From assembly GCF_039908635.1 (NCBI RefSeq), contig NZ_CP150918.1, positions 248,001 through 312,000 on the forward strand: DNA of 64,000 nt. Reading direction: 5' to 3'. This document shows positions 55,864 to 64,000 of this stretch, piece by piece. The stretch's first letter is position 1, and each line of letters begins with the position of its first letter. Under the pieces are notes generated by a model. The model was not told the DNA's origin, searched no databases, and saw nothing but the letters and a program-made list of their open reading frames with translations. The DNA is from Pseudomonas purpurea (GTDB lineage Bacteria; Pseudomonadota; Gammaproteobacteria; Pseudomonadales; Pseudomonadaceae). The position numbers and the translations under genes were made by a program.

Positions 55864-57798
55864 ATGCACAACACCCTCGAACAGGTCTTCGGTTATCCAC
55901 AGTTCCGGCCCGGCCAGGAAGCAGCGGTCAGTGCGGTGCTGGCCGGGCGCTCGGCGGCGGCGATTTTCCCCACCGGGTCTGGCAAGTCCTTGTGTTATCA
56001 GCTGCCGGCGTTGCTCTTGCCGCACCTGACCGTGGTCGTTTCGCCATTGTTGGCGTTGATGCAGGATCAGTTGAGTTTTTTGCAACGCCACGGGATTGCG
56101 GCGGCGAGTATCGACTCGGCCCAGAGCCGCGATGACGCCAACGCGGTCATGGCGCGTGCCCGTTCCGGCGAACTGAAGATCCTGATGATTTCCGTCGAAC
56201 GCCTGAAGAACGAGCGTTTTCGCAATTTCTTGCAGCAAGTACCGATCTCGCTGCTGGTGGTGGACGAGGCGCACTGTATTTCCGAGTGGGGCCACAACTT
56301 TCGCCCCGACTACCTGAAGCTGCCGGACTACCAGCGTCAGTTCAACATCCCGCAGGCATTGCTGCTGACCGCCACCGCTACGCCGAAGGTGATCGCCGAC
56401 ATGCAGGCGAAGTTCGCCATCGCGCCGGACGATGTGGTGACCACCGGTTTCTACCGGCCCAACCTGAACTTGCTGGTTGAACCGGTACGCGGTCACGACA
56501 AGCGTCGACGCCTGGTGGAATGGCTGGGCCAGCGCGCTGGTCAACCGAGCATCGTTTACGTGACCTTGCAGAAAACCGCCGAGCAGATTGCCCAGCATCT
56601 GAGCCAGCACGGTCTTCAGGCCGAGGCCTACCACGCCGGTTTGCCCCATGAGCAGCGGGAGGCGATTCAGCGTCGGTTCATGGGCGGGCAGTCCAATTGC
56701 ATTGTGGCCACCATCGCGTTCGGGATGGGCATCGACAAGAGCGATATCCGCAACGTTGTGCATTTCGATTTGCCCAAATCCATCGAAAACTACAGTCAGG
56801 AAATCGGCCGCGCCGGGCGTGACGGGCAGCCGTCCGACTGCCTGGTGCTGGCCAACCGCGACAGCCTCAACGTGCTGGAAAACTTCGTTTACGGTGACAC
56901 GCCGGAGCTGGATGGCATCCGCTGTGTGCTGGATGAGTTGCAAGCTGCCGCGCCGGACGGGCAGTGGGAGTTTTTGCTCGGGCCGCTGGCCGATCAGAGC
57001 AACATTCGCCAGTTGCCGCTCAAGACGTTGCTGGTGCAGTTGGAACTGCGTGGTCTTATCGCCCCGCGCTATGCGTATTTTGCTGAATATCGCTTCAAGT
57101 TTCTGTTGGAGCCAGAAGCCTTGCTGGCACGATTCGAAGGCGAGCGACGGGACTTTGTTGCTGCAATCATCCAGACCTCCAGCCGCGCACGAACCTGGGC
57201 CACGGTGGATTTCGATGCGCTGTATCAACAGCATCAGGCCGAGCGTAATCGCGTGGTCAAAGCGCTGGATTACTTCCAGGAGAAGGGCTGGGTAGAGCTT
57301 GAAAGCAAGCAGATGACCGAGGTGTACAGCCTGCTGGTGACTGACTTCGACGCCCGGCGCCTGAGTGGTGAATTACACGGCTATTTCAAACAGCACGAAA
57401 CGACCGAGATCGCGCGGATCCACGCAATGCTTGATCTGTTCGCCACCGAACACTGCCTGGGTTACCGGTTGGCGCAGTACTTTGGCGACGAAAACGCTCC
57501 GCAGCAGTGCGGGCACTGCTCGGTGTGCCATGGGCAGGTGGCACGGCTACCAGAGCCGCCGGTGTTGCCGCCGCTTGTGGATAAAAACTTCCAGGCGCTG
57601 TGCGGCGATTTTATCCACAGGCATCAAGCCCATAGCGGCCAGCTGCCGGGAGCCGAACGGTTGACGCGGTTCTTGTGCGGCATCAGCGTGCCGCTTTTTA
57701 CCAAACTCAAGGCGCGAGGGATTCCGGGGTTTGCAGTGCTGGAAGACTATCCGTATGCCGAGGTGTGCGAGTGGGCCGAGGTGGTTCGACCCCGTTGA
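55864..57798 (+). CDS. RecQ-family ATP-dependent DNA helicase
   Basis: A 644-residue superfamily 2 helicase. RecQ motif 0 FGYPQFRPGQEAAV at 9-22, Walker A PTGSGKS at 36-42, DEAH at 134-137, and GMGIDKSDIRNVVHFDLPKS and QEIGRAGRDGQPSDC for motifs V and VI. A zinc-binding cluster is visible at QQCGHCSVCHG near residue 540. There is no clear HRDC domain; the last 90 residues are short. It unwinds 3'-5' and works in repair. The E. coli recQ paralogue question is open, so no symbol is given. Confidence 0.9.
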   Translation: MHNTLEQVFGYPQFRPGQEAAVSAVLAGRSAAAIFPTGSGKSLCYQLPALLLPHLTVVVSPLLALMQDQLSFLQRHGIAAASIDSAQSRDDANAVMARARSGELKILMISVERLKNERFRNFLQQVPISLLVVDEAHCISEWGHNFRPDYLKLPDYQRQFNIPQALLLTATATPKVIADMQAKFAIAPDDVVTTGFYRPNLNLLVEPVRGHDKRRRLVEWLGQRAGQPSIVYVTLQKTAEQIAQHLSQHGLQAEAYHAGLPHEQREAIQRRFMGGQSNCIVATIAFGMGIDKSDIRNVVHFDLPKSIENYSQEIGRAGRDGQPSDCLVLANRDSLNVLENFVYGDTPELDGIRCVLDELQAAAPDGQWEFLLGPLADQSNIRQLPLKTLLVQLELRGLIAPRYAYFAEYRFKFLLEPEALLARFEGERRDFVAAIIQTSSRARTWATVDFDALYQQHQAERNRVVKALDYFQEKGWVELESKQMTEVYSLLVTDFDARRLSGELHGYFKQHETTEIARIHAMLDLFATEHCLGYRLAQYFGDENAPQQCGHCSVCHGQVARLPEPPVLPPLVDKNFQALCGDFIHRHQAHSGQLPGAERLTRFLCGISVPLFTKLKARGIPGFAVLEDYPYAEVCEWAEVVRPR

Positions 57799-57814
57799 AG
57801 AGGGTTGCGCATGC

Positions 57815-58246
57815 CTACGTCTCGCTTCTCTGAGCAATCGACGATTTTGGAAATACGAAGAACTTGAACATCAGGAAAAGAAAGCCGGCAACTGCAAATA
57901 TCGACAGGGCTTGAACCCACTGATGCGGGTAAGCAAGATGGTCCACCATCACGATGAGAATGGATAAATTCAATAGGTAACCGAGGCTATGGGTGAAGAC
58001 ATAGCGCGCCCCGGCACTCAGCACATCTCCGTCGTGGGAGAAGGTCCACTTACGGTTACCAAAAAATCCGATAGTGGAACCGGCGGCATAGAGCAGGCTC
58101 ATTGTTAGTTTCGGAGTTCCGCCAGCGTATGTAATCAGCAGATAAATCGAGTAACCGATTGAGTTGGTGAGAATGCCGAGAATGCCATAGCGCAGGAGCT
58201 CCATGAATGATGCTCTATCAGGCAGTCTTGATAGTAATTTACGCAT
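57815..58246 (-). CDS. gtrA: GtrA-family membrane protein
   Basis: A 143-residue protein with four spans (about 20-40, 45-60, 85-105, 115-135) from the ATG at 58246 (MRKLLSRLPDRASFMELLRY). FMELLRYGILGILTNSIGYS and FFGNRKWTFSHDGD are family marks. GtrA moves polyprenyl-linked sugar across the inner membrane in the GtrABC glycan-modification system. It overlaps the upstream gene by eight bases and is last in the operon. Confidence 0.85.
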   Translation of the reverse strand: MRKLLSRLPDRASFMELLRYGILGILTNSIGYSIYLLITYAGGTPKLTMSLLYAAGSTIGFFGNRKWTFSHDGDVLSAGARYVFTHSLGYLLNLSILIVMVDHLAYPHQWVQALSIFAVAGFLFLMFKFFVFPKSSIAQRSET

Positions 58247-59162
58247 GGACCCACGCCGCCAAACCAAATCCGGACCTGCCATAACCGTTGCCGTTGTACA
58301 GCATATAGCGCTCTTCTTTGTGGATGAAAACATAGGGATACTCGATCATCTCTGAGTCCCAGCCTTTCTCGGATACATCAATGCCGCAAGCGTCCAGAGC
58401 AAGCTGCCAGGATTGACCATCGGTACTGCGCGCATATCCGATTCTGTAGGTCTCACCCGAACCGCTGCGGTAGGAGAACCACATTTCAAAACCGGTTTCC
58501 AGGGAGCCTATGACCGTTGGCCTTGAGAAGGCTTGTGCCTTTCCTATGACGTAGGGCACTGCCAATCCTTGTCGAGCCCACTGATGCCCGTCACGTGAGA
58601 ATGCATAGTTCAACGTGTGCAGCATTTCTCCATTGCCGGCATCCCAGTTTGCAGTTGTCCCGTACCACATGTCGTAGCCGCCGCTGGCACCTTGCATTAC
58701 CCATGGATAAGAAAGGCTGATGGGGTCTGTGCTGTCAGCCCCCATGAAAGGTGCATGACTTTCCAGTTTCAGGGTCAGGTCGGGATTGACGATCAGTCGA
58801 CCTATATCACCACGCCAGTGGCCACCTGCAGGGTTTTGCCAGCCCATAAAGAGCATGTAACGTACGCCATCGACTTCATAGCAATTGCCGATGCTCACGC
58901 CATCTGCAAAAAAGCTGCCTTCGGCACCATGTTCGAACATGGGTTCGTGGTGCTCATGGATAACCTGGCGAGTAACGATATTAATATCGACCGCCCCGAC
59001 AGATGAACGGCTCTCGCTGTCCCTGCCGCTGTAGTAGATCCGATAAATATCGCCCTCAAGCAGAACCGGCAAGGGGTTGGCGACGTGAGTCAGAAGCTTG
59101 GGGTGCCGACCTGCACTGGAAGGGCAGTAAAGCAGTCCCAGTTTCTCCCAATAAGCAGTCAT
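58239..59162 (-). CDS. Beta-propeller glycosidase-like protein (GH43/GH130-type fold)
   Basis: A 307-residue cytoplasmic protein without a signal peptide. Repeated blade-like blocks YRIYYSGRDSESRSSVG, YMLFMGWQNPAGGHW, GYDMWYGTTANWD and GFEMWFSYRSGSG recall the five-bladed fold of GH32/43/68/130. Acidic residues are in WDSEMIEYPYV. Such genes are found in surface-glycan clusters, where their role is unclear: they might trim sugar-phosphate or only bind. It overlaps both neighbours. Confidence 0.72.
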   Translation of the reverse strand: MTAYWEKLGLLYCPSSAGRHPKLLTHVANPLPVLLEGDIYRIYYSGRDSESRSSVGAVDINIVTRQVIHEHHEPMFEHGAEGSFFADGVSIGNCYEVDGVRYMLFMGWQNPAGGHWRGDIGRLIVNPDLTLKLESHAPFMGADSTDPISLSYPWVMQGASGGYDMWYGTTANWDAGNGEMLHTLNYAFSRDGHQWARQGLAVPYVIGKAQAFSRPTVIGSLETGFEMWFSYRSGSGETYRIGYARSTDGQSWQLALDACGIDVSEKGWDSEMIEYPYVFIHKEERYMLYNGNGYGRSGFGLAAWVHA

Positions 59163-59824
59163 ATCTTCCTCAGCCGGGTGCTGGGCACTTTAGAGCGTTC
59201 TGTTGCAGGACCGACGTACAGGCCTTCAGGCTCAGCATCGGACAGTAGCAGCGTACCGGCACCGATGACGCATCGTTCACCTACTTTAATGTGATCGCGC
59301 AGTGTTGCATTGACACCAATAAAGCACTGCTCGCCAATTTCCACACCTCCAGAAACCACCACATGGGAGGCAATGAAAACGTGGTCCTTGATTGTGGAGT
59401 GGTGGCCAATATGGTTGCCGCTCCAAAGCGTCACGTTGTTGCCAAGGGTGACAAATGGCTGAAGGGTGTTGTCTTCGAGAATGAAGCAGTTCTCTCCGAT
59501 CAATCCATCATTGAGGACCGTGGCGTGAGAACTGATGAAGTTTGCGAACCGGTACCCCAGGGCCTTGCCGGCAAGGTATTTGTCTTTGCGTACTGCGTTG
59601 AGCTTCGAGTAGCTGAGTGCAACGAACAACTCGTACTTTTCTGGTGGGCAGTGTGTGGCAAGCTCCTCGAATGCGAACACGGGAAGTCCGCAAAAAACAG
59701 TTTCGGTCAAATAGGCAGCATCAACAGAAAAGGCAACGACTTGGTAGTCTGAGTCCGACGTGAAGTAGTAATGGGCGAGCTGTGCAATATCGCCAGCACC
59801 GAAAATGACCAGAGGTTTTTTCAT
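59159..59824 (-). CDS. NeuD/PglD-like sugar O/N-acyltransferase
   Basis: A 221-residue acyltransferase. The N-terminal part (VIFGAGDIAQLAHYYF) is a PglD-type Rossmann domain for sugar binding, and the C-terminal left-handed beta-helix of hexapeptide repeats covers about 90-200 (GNHIGHHSTIKDHVFIASHV with the likely catalytic His). These enzymes acylate the 4-amino group of UDP- or dTDP-4-amino-4,6-dideoxy sugars, which fits the WecE gene at the right edge. It overlaps both neighbours by four bases. Confidence 0.83.
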   Translation of the reverse strand: MKKPLVIFGAGDIAQLAHYYFTSDSDYQVVAFSVDAAYLTETVFCGLPVFAFEELATHCPPEKYELFVALSYSKLNAVRKDKYLAGKALGYRFANFISSHATVLNDGLIGENCFILEDNTLQPFVTLGNNVTLWSGNHIGHHSTIKDHVFIASHVVVSGGVEIGEQCFIGVNATLRDHIKVGERCVIGAGTLLLSDAEPEGLYVGPATERSKVPSTRLRKI

Positions 59825-60456
59825 GGCTGTTTCCTCACCAGGACAGTGAACTCGTAGAGGTCATAGTCATGAAGCAGCGTCACATTGCGCGAGTAGCGAC
59901 GTTTGCAAAGATCGAACAGCATGCAGGGATCCGCGTAGTAAAGATAATCGCGCATCTTGTCGGCATCAGAGTAGGAAGTCAGGCAGTTGAAAGCGAATCC
60001 GAGGCGACTGGTCTTGTCCAGCGTATCCAGGACGCCTTCGATATAGGTCAGCCACTCTGCGTCGGTTCTCCCCAGTCGAACATTGAAAATGCCGCTGGCG
60101 ACGCCGTAGTCAGCAAGTTGTACGGGCTCGCTACCGACATGAAACTGCACATGGGCCACATCGTTGTAGCGCAACCTTGCCGCGGTGACCATGTCCTCGG
60201 ATACATCGATTCCGTCATAGGAAAACGTGCTGTGTCGTTCCTGCAAGAAGTCGTAGAACGCACCGTAACCACAGCCGATATCGTTGACTGAAAAGGGCGT
60301 TTGGCTGCTGATGATGGTGTCGAGTTGGGCGAACCGCAGGTACTGCCCGTCTTTGCCATTCCAGTCGACCCCTTGTGGAGTCTCGCCGTGCTGCGCCAGC
60401 TTTGAGGAGTAGTACTCTGCCACCTCAGACAACAGTTCGGTTTTATCGCTTTCCAT
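59821..60456 (-). CDS. SAM-dependent methyltransferase of the glycan cluster
   Basis: A 211-residue class I methyltransferase. Motif I is SVNDIGCGYGAFYDFLQ, and the protein has a later SRLGFAFNCLTSYSDADKM block. It overlaps the acyltransferase and the deleted GtrB-like gene, so it belongs to the operon. Methylation of a sugar hydroxyl is the likely role, comparable to VioM in the modified viosamine pathway of P. syringae flagellin, though I cannot show the target. Confidence 0.78.
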   Translation of the reverse strand: MESDKTELLSEVAEYYSSKLAQHGETPQGVDWNGKDGQYLRFAQLDTIISSQTPFSVNDIGCGYGAFYDFLQERHSTFSYDGIDVSEDMVTAARLRYNDVAHVQFHVGSEPVQLADYGVASGIFNVRLGRTDAEWLTYIEGVLDTLDKTSRLGFAFNCLTSYSDADKMRDYLYYADPCMLFDLCKRRYSRNVTLLHDYDLYEFTVLVRKQP

Positions 60457-60772
60457 GAACTTGCCTCACAATGGTGTAGGGCCGCTGTTTGGTTCCGGAG
60501 AATATCTTCGACAAATAGATGCCCACCACACCGATAAAGGAAATGATCATTGCGCCCAGAAGCCAGATGGACGCCATGACCGAGGTCCACCCATCCACAT
60601 AGCGCCGGGTCATCAAGCGTGCGGTCACGATATTCTCGGGGAGGTTCATGCCCGTGAGCAATTTGAACAGATCATTCCCCACCCGTTCTTGAGCGGCTGC
60701 GCTGGCCCGTCGATGAAACTCGGCGAGGTAGGTCGCTGATTGATAAAGCGTCACAACAATTGAAAGTTTCAT
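60443..60772 (-). pseudogene. GtrB-like polyprenyl-phosphate glycosyltransferase with two internal deletions
   Basis: A 109-residue frame. It begins [20 protein letters not shown], the usual start of GT2 GtrB-like enzymes, then jumps at VGND to LFKLLTGMNLPENIVTARLM of the middle, and at MTRRYV to DGWTSVMASIWLLGAMIISF of the C-terminal membrane part. Relatives have about 310-320 residues. Both deletions are in frame; the DXD and the catalytic core are gone, as is the first of two C-terminal spans. It overlaps WbqC (ATGA) and the methyltransferase. It should be inactive as a transferase. Confidence 0.82.
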
Positions 60773-61461
60773 GGGCGTATGAACTTCATGTAGTGAGGTG
60801 TCTCTTTCCCGCAATTGAACAGCAGGTCAAGAATGGTGACGTTGTGGGAGAAATCGCCCCAGAGTTGCGGGTATTCAGGGTAGCTTGAGTAGTCGAACCA
60901 GCTTAGCTCAACGCCTCGTTCGGAAAACACATCGGGTTCGACATAGTCACGGGCCGCCGGGCCTGAAATGTACTCGGTGGCGCCTGCCTGCACACACAGA
61001 TCAGCCAGGCGTTCGGTCTTTCCGTCGCTCAAGGTGTAATCCGAGGAGTTGCTGATGACCGTGATGATCCCGAGGTACTTGCAGATACGCTCAAGAAAGG
61101 CCCGGTTCAGTTCGGACAGTCGTGTGTAAGACCCAAGATAGAGCGGTTCGAGCCACGTCGAAACTTCTTCAAAACAAGCCGTGCGACGGTAATTTTGCTG
61201 CAATGACTTCCAGTGCACCGCGGCCCAGTCCGAACCTTCGATTTCGGTTTCGAAAATCGTCTGATGGTATTTGCCCTTGACCTTGACGGGCACGGTCAGC
61301 CATTGCAGACCTTGCGGTGTTTTGATCTGGTTACGGTTGCGCCAGTCACGCCGAGTGTATTGCATGTCATCGTAGAGAATAAATTCATCGACGGCGGCAA
61401 TCATGTCGAAATACCCTTTCCAGGGTATGTAGTTGGATTGCACGATAGCAATTTTCTTCAT
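60769..61461 (-). CDS. WbqC family protein
   Basis: A 230-residue protein of the WbqC family, with the hallmark [16 protein letters not shown] at the start, then [18 protein letters not shown] and [14 protein letters not shown]. The family is common in O-antigen and glycan clusters and has been suggested to add amino-acyl groups to amino sugars, but this is not firmly shown. It is 38 bases after the membrane protein gene. Confidence 0.85.
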   Translation of the reverse strand: MKKIAIVQSNYIPWKGYFDMIAAVDEFILYDDMQYTRRDWRNRNQIKTPQGLQWLTVPVKVKGKYHQTIFETEIEGSDWAAVHWKSLQQNYRRTACFEEVSTWLEPLYLGSYTRLSELNRAFLERICKYLGIITVISNSSDYTLSDGKTERLADLCVQAGATEYISGPAARDYVEPDVFSERGVELSWFDYSSYPEYPQLWGDFSHNVTILDLLFNCGKETPHYMKFIRP

Positions 61462-61499
61462 TTTGTTCAGACGCCTCTTAAATGAATAAAATGCACGAT

Positions 61500-63140
61500 C
61501 TACAAGTCATTGAAATTCACGCAGCAATAACCCATGTCATTACTTTTTTGAGCCTTGCGGAACTCATTGGGTATCCATTCGCAGCGCGTAATAATTCCAG
61601 GGCTCTCGAGTTTTCTTAAAAATGGCAGCAGGCGACCGTGTGTCAGGTCGCCGCCGTAGCCAATTTCAGAGACGTACAGTACATGGATGGGCTTTTTCTC
61701 TTTGAGAAAAGCAAAGTATGTCATGTGGTCAAGCACCATGTTTCCGGCGTTTCCTGGTGTCAATCCGCAGGAGGCGCCCAGTTCCTCGATAGACTTCAGG
61801 TGTGATTGGGTATTAAAAACCGGAATGGATAAGGGCTGCCCAGGCAGAGTGGCCGTACTGGACGATGAGTTTTTTATTGTGGCTGGGGTGACTGAAAGCA
61901 AAAACACTATCATTGACGTGATGGACACTACGGATATAACCGAATAGCCGATGCCCCAGCGTCCGTATGACTTTGAAATGTCCACGTTCTGAAATAGCAA
62001 AGCAGTCAGGATGATTGAAAGTGGAACGAACTGAACGCCGGAGTAAAAATGTTGAACGTTAAAGAATGCAATATTCAAGATGTCGGCAGCTGCCAATAGA
62101 GCAGCCATAATAATGGGGGCTGAAAATTTCCTTTTTATTATTTGAACAATGAAGGTCAGGAGGCTGGCAAGGTGTACACCAACGACGAGGGCATAGAAGC
62201 AGTATTTTATCAAAAAGTTAACGAATAATGTAAAGCCCGTGCTTTCCTCTATGGGAGGGAGCCAGCCCGATTGCGAGGTTGCATTGAAGGTAAGGTGTCG
62301 TAATAAACGCTCTGGAAAATTGATGAGGTTTTGATAAGCGGCATCAATAAACTCAGTCGGTGCAGAGAAAAGCATTTTTGGCAAAAGTGTGTTAGCTGCC
62401 AATATGGACTGTATCGCTGGCGCATCTGTGCACGCGGCAATTGCGTTCGATTCGTGGAGCACTTGAGCAAACAGAATGACGGCGTATGAAAGCAGCGCAA
62501 GTCTAACCAGCTTGTGATACGAGGCGGTTGCGAGCCATAGGGCAGCCAGTAAGAACGGCAGGAAAAACAGGCTTTTGGGATGCATATAGAAGAAGCACGA
62601 TAACGTGACTATAAGCAGCAGCGCCCCTGCACACTGTAGTCCTGCTGATTTTATTTCTTTAAAATAGAGCGCTGTGACACAGAAAATCAAAAGAGGTAAC
62701 GTCAGGAATTGTTCTGATCGAGAGAGTATCCATAAGTACGGCATGATGCCTAATGCAGAAAGCCCAATAAGCCCCGCCAGCCTTTGAATCGCAGTAGTTT
62801 TATCGCCGGTTTGTTTGAAACACCAGAATGCAAGTAAGGCGAACCATGTCAGTGCTAGCACTATCCCACTCACCCTGATCCCGAGCGGTGAAAGATTTGC
62901 GTAAACTGTCGATATTAATAATGCCGCAGGGTAGAAAATCGGAGAGACTGCGCGGTCAGACATCGTTGTGCACTGTGGATAAAGTGAAACCAGATTATGA
63001 CCTTCCAGGAAAAATCTGGAGGCGCTCCACTTGGAGACAACTTCATCAGAGTATATCGGAACGAAGATACCACTCACTAAAAGGCAAAGAAACAAGCTGA
63101 TGACGACAAGTGGTAGCATTCTTGTTGTTGCGAAATTCAT
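61500..63140 (-). CDS. Polytopic membrane protein, GT-C glycosyltransferase-like
   Basis: A 546-residue protein with about eleven to twelve spans and a C-terminal soluble domain (about 425-546). The first loop has [10 protein letters not shown], similar to the acidic motif of GT-C enzymes that use polyprenyl-phosphate sugars on the periplasmic side. The DNA is AT-richer than the window average. In GtrABC systems the third gene is such a polytopic transferase specific for each serotype, which would fit here with gtrA and the GtrB remnant. No family name can be given with confidence. Confidence 0.7.
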   Translation of the reverse strand: MNFATTRMLPLVVISLFLCLLVSGIFVPIYSDEVVSKWSASRFFLEGHNLVSLYPQCTTMSDRAVSPIFYPAALLISTVYANLSPLGIRVSGIVLALTWFALLAFWCFKQTGDKTTAIQRLAGLIGLSALGIMPYLWILSRSEQFLTLPLLIFCVTALYFKEIKSAGLQCAGALLLIVTLSCFFYMHPKSLFFLPFLLAALWLATASYHKLVRLALLSYAVILFAQVLHESNAIAACTDAPAIQSILAANTLLPKMLFSAPTEFIDAAYQNLINFPERLLRHLTFNATSQSGWLPPIEESTGFTLFVNFLIKYCFYALVVGVHLASLLTFIVQIIKRKFSAPIIMAALLAAADILNIAFFNVQHFYSGVQFVPLSIILTALLFQNVDISKSYGRWGIGYSVISVVSITSMIVFLLSVTPATIKNSSSSTATLPGQPLSIPVFNTQSHLKSIEELGASCGLTPGNAGNMVLDHMTYFAFLKEKKPIHVLYVSEIGYGGDLTHGRLLPFLRKLESPGIITRCEWIPNEFRKAQKSNDMGYCCVNFNDL

Positions 63141-63328
63141 GTTGACGGCCTTGTGTGTCGAAAAACAGTATCGTTGTATTGGGTTCGCTTGTTTTTATAC
63201 TAGAACTACTGCTTCGACCCCCAAGATAAAAAGGTTTCGCCAACAGGCGTGGATATCTACGCTCATGTTGGCTGTGAGGTGGACCGCTGTCAGACGGTCG
63301 CGATCTTGATGTCACCCTGATAACAGGG

Positions 63329-64000
63329 CTAAAGGGTCGCTGATTTCGCAGCTTGGTTTATCGACGCCACCAGGCAGTCTACAATCCTGTCCTGTTGCGG
63401 CTCGGTCAACCCTACCCATAAGGGCAGCCTGATTAATTGTTCAGACTGTTGGTGGGTAACCTCCAGTGATCCATGTGTCCGTCCATAACGTTGTCCTGCG
63501 GGCGAGGAGTGTAACGGTACATAGTGGAACACTGCGTCAATGGCATTTTTCTTTAAGGTGCTTAATACCGCATGACGATCGATGTCCGGGCTTAGCAAGA
63601 TATAATACATGTGCGCGTTGTGTTGGCATTCTTCTGGAACTATCGGTCGACGTAAGATGCCCTCGCTTTCGAGGGGGGCAAGCCGTTCATGATAATACTG
63701 CCAACTCGCGAGACGCCGCGACGTAATAGCTTGTGCTTCCTGCAACTGTGCCCAAAGAAAGGCGGCAATCAGTTCGCCGGGCAAGAAAGAAGAGCCTACT
63801 TCCTGCCACGTGTATTTATCGACTTCTCCTCGGAAAAACCGACTGCGATCAGTTCCTTTTTCCCGGATGATTTCAGCACGCAGGGCCAGAGATGCATCGT
63901 TGACCAATAACGCCCCCCCCTCACCGGAAATCACATTTTTGGTTTCATGAAAGCTGAAGGCACCTATATCGCCAATGCTTCCCAATGCCCGGCCTTTATA
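63329..64000 (-). CDS. wecE: dTDP-4-amino-4,6-dideoxygalactose transaminase, partial
   Basis: PLP aminotransferase of the DegT/DnrJ/EryC1/StrS family; the N-terminal part lies beyond the window. The visible frame reads YKGRALGSIGDIGAFSFHET at the edge, with the PLP lysine in HETKNVISGEGGA. VDKYTWQEVGSSFLPGELIA and NAHMYYILL are typical of WecE/RffA, which makes dTDP-Fuc4N for ECA and O-antigens. It is the first gene of the glycan cluster that can be seen, with a 188-base gap before the membrane protein. Confidence 0.88.
   Translation of the reverse strand, partial: YKGRALGSIGDIGAFSFHETKNVISGEGGALLVNDASLALRAEIIREKGTDRSRFFRGEVDKYTWQEVGSSFLPGELIAAFLWAQLQEAQAITSRRLASWQYYHERLAPLESEGILRRPIVPEECQHNAHMYYILLSPDIDRHAVLSTLKKNAIDAVFHYVPLHSSPAGQRYGRTHGSLEVTHQQSEQLIRLPLWVGLTEPQQDRIVDCLVASINQAAKSATL

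Overview
The window comes from a GC-rich Pseudomonas, most likely of the P. fluorescens group. The evidence is the conserved gene order gshA - thioesterase - tex - ompR/envZ (amgRS in P. aeruginosa) - rimK - hslR - PAP2 - hslO - pckA, a triABC-type efflux operon with two adaptors, TccC-like Rhs proteins, and about a dozen REP-type inverted repeats (GTGGCGAGGGAGCTTGCTCC and relatives) between genes. No rRNA, tRNA, CRISPR array, integrase or transposase was seen. The species cannot be fixed from sequence alone.

Layout. 1-2.6 kb: polar amino acid ABC transporter (first permease cut by the window edge). 2.8-4.0 kb: stand-alone SMC/RecF-like ATPase. 4.1-9.4 kb: triABC efflux operon. 9.5-10.1 kb: methyltransferase. 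10.3-16.0 kb: two tandem TccC/Rhs toxin genes with near-identical 5' ends, different C-terminal tips, and a scar of metI between them. 16-35.5 kb: sulfur acquisition region with metNIQ, a DszA-like monooxygenase, two SfnB-type flavoproteins preceded by a 22-residue coupled ORF, an unknown two-repeat protein, tcyJLN (cystine), dcyD, epsC, betT and tauABCD. 35.8-48.7 kb: core block from gshA to pckA. 48.8-53.0 kb: accessory patch with a DMT transporter, hipBA lying between duplicated 3' ends of a DUF1493-type gene, and a YhfG/FicA-Fic module whose fic is frameshifted. 53.3-57.8 kb: secreted TPR protein, polysaccharide deacetylase, RecQ-family helicase. 57.8-64 kb: surface-glycan cluster on the minus strand (wecE, GT-C-like membrane protein, WbqC, deleted GtrB-like transferase, methyltransferase, NeuD-like acyltransferase, beta-propeller glycosidase-like protein, GtrA).

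How the genes work together. The 16-35.5 kb region reads as sulfur scavenging: uptake of methionine, cystine and taurine, oxygenolytic release of sulfur (TauD; DszA/SfnB-like flavoproteins), cysteine breakdown and synthesis (DcyD, EpsC), and glutathione synthesis by the adjacent GshA. The last cluster reads as synthesis, acylation, methylation and lipid-linked transfer of a 4-amino-4,6-dideoxyhexose, but its GtrB-like transferase has lost its catalytic core.

Most unusual points: the metI scar and swapped tips of the twin toxin genes; the hipBA insertion bounded by a 107-bp direct repeat that appears to restore the 3' end of its target gene; the doubly deleted GtrB; the frameshift inside the Fic active-site motif next to a very short antitoxin gene; and the tiny ORF coupled to sfnB.
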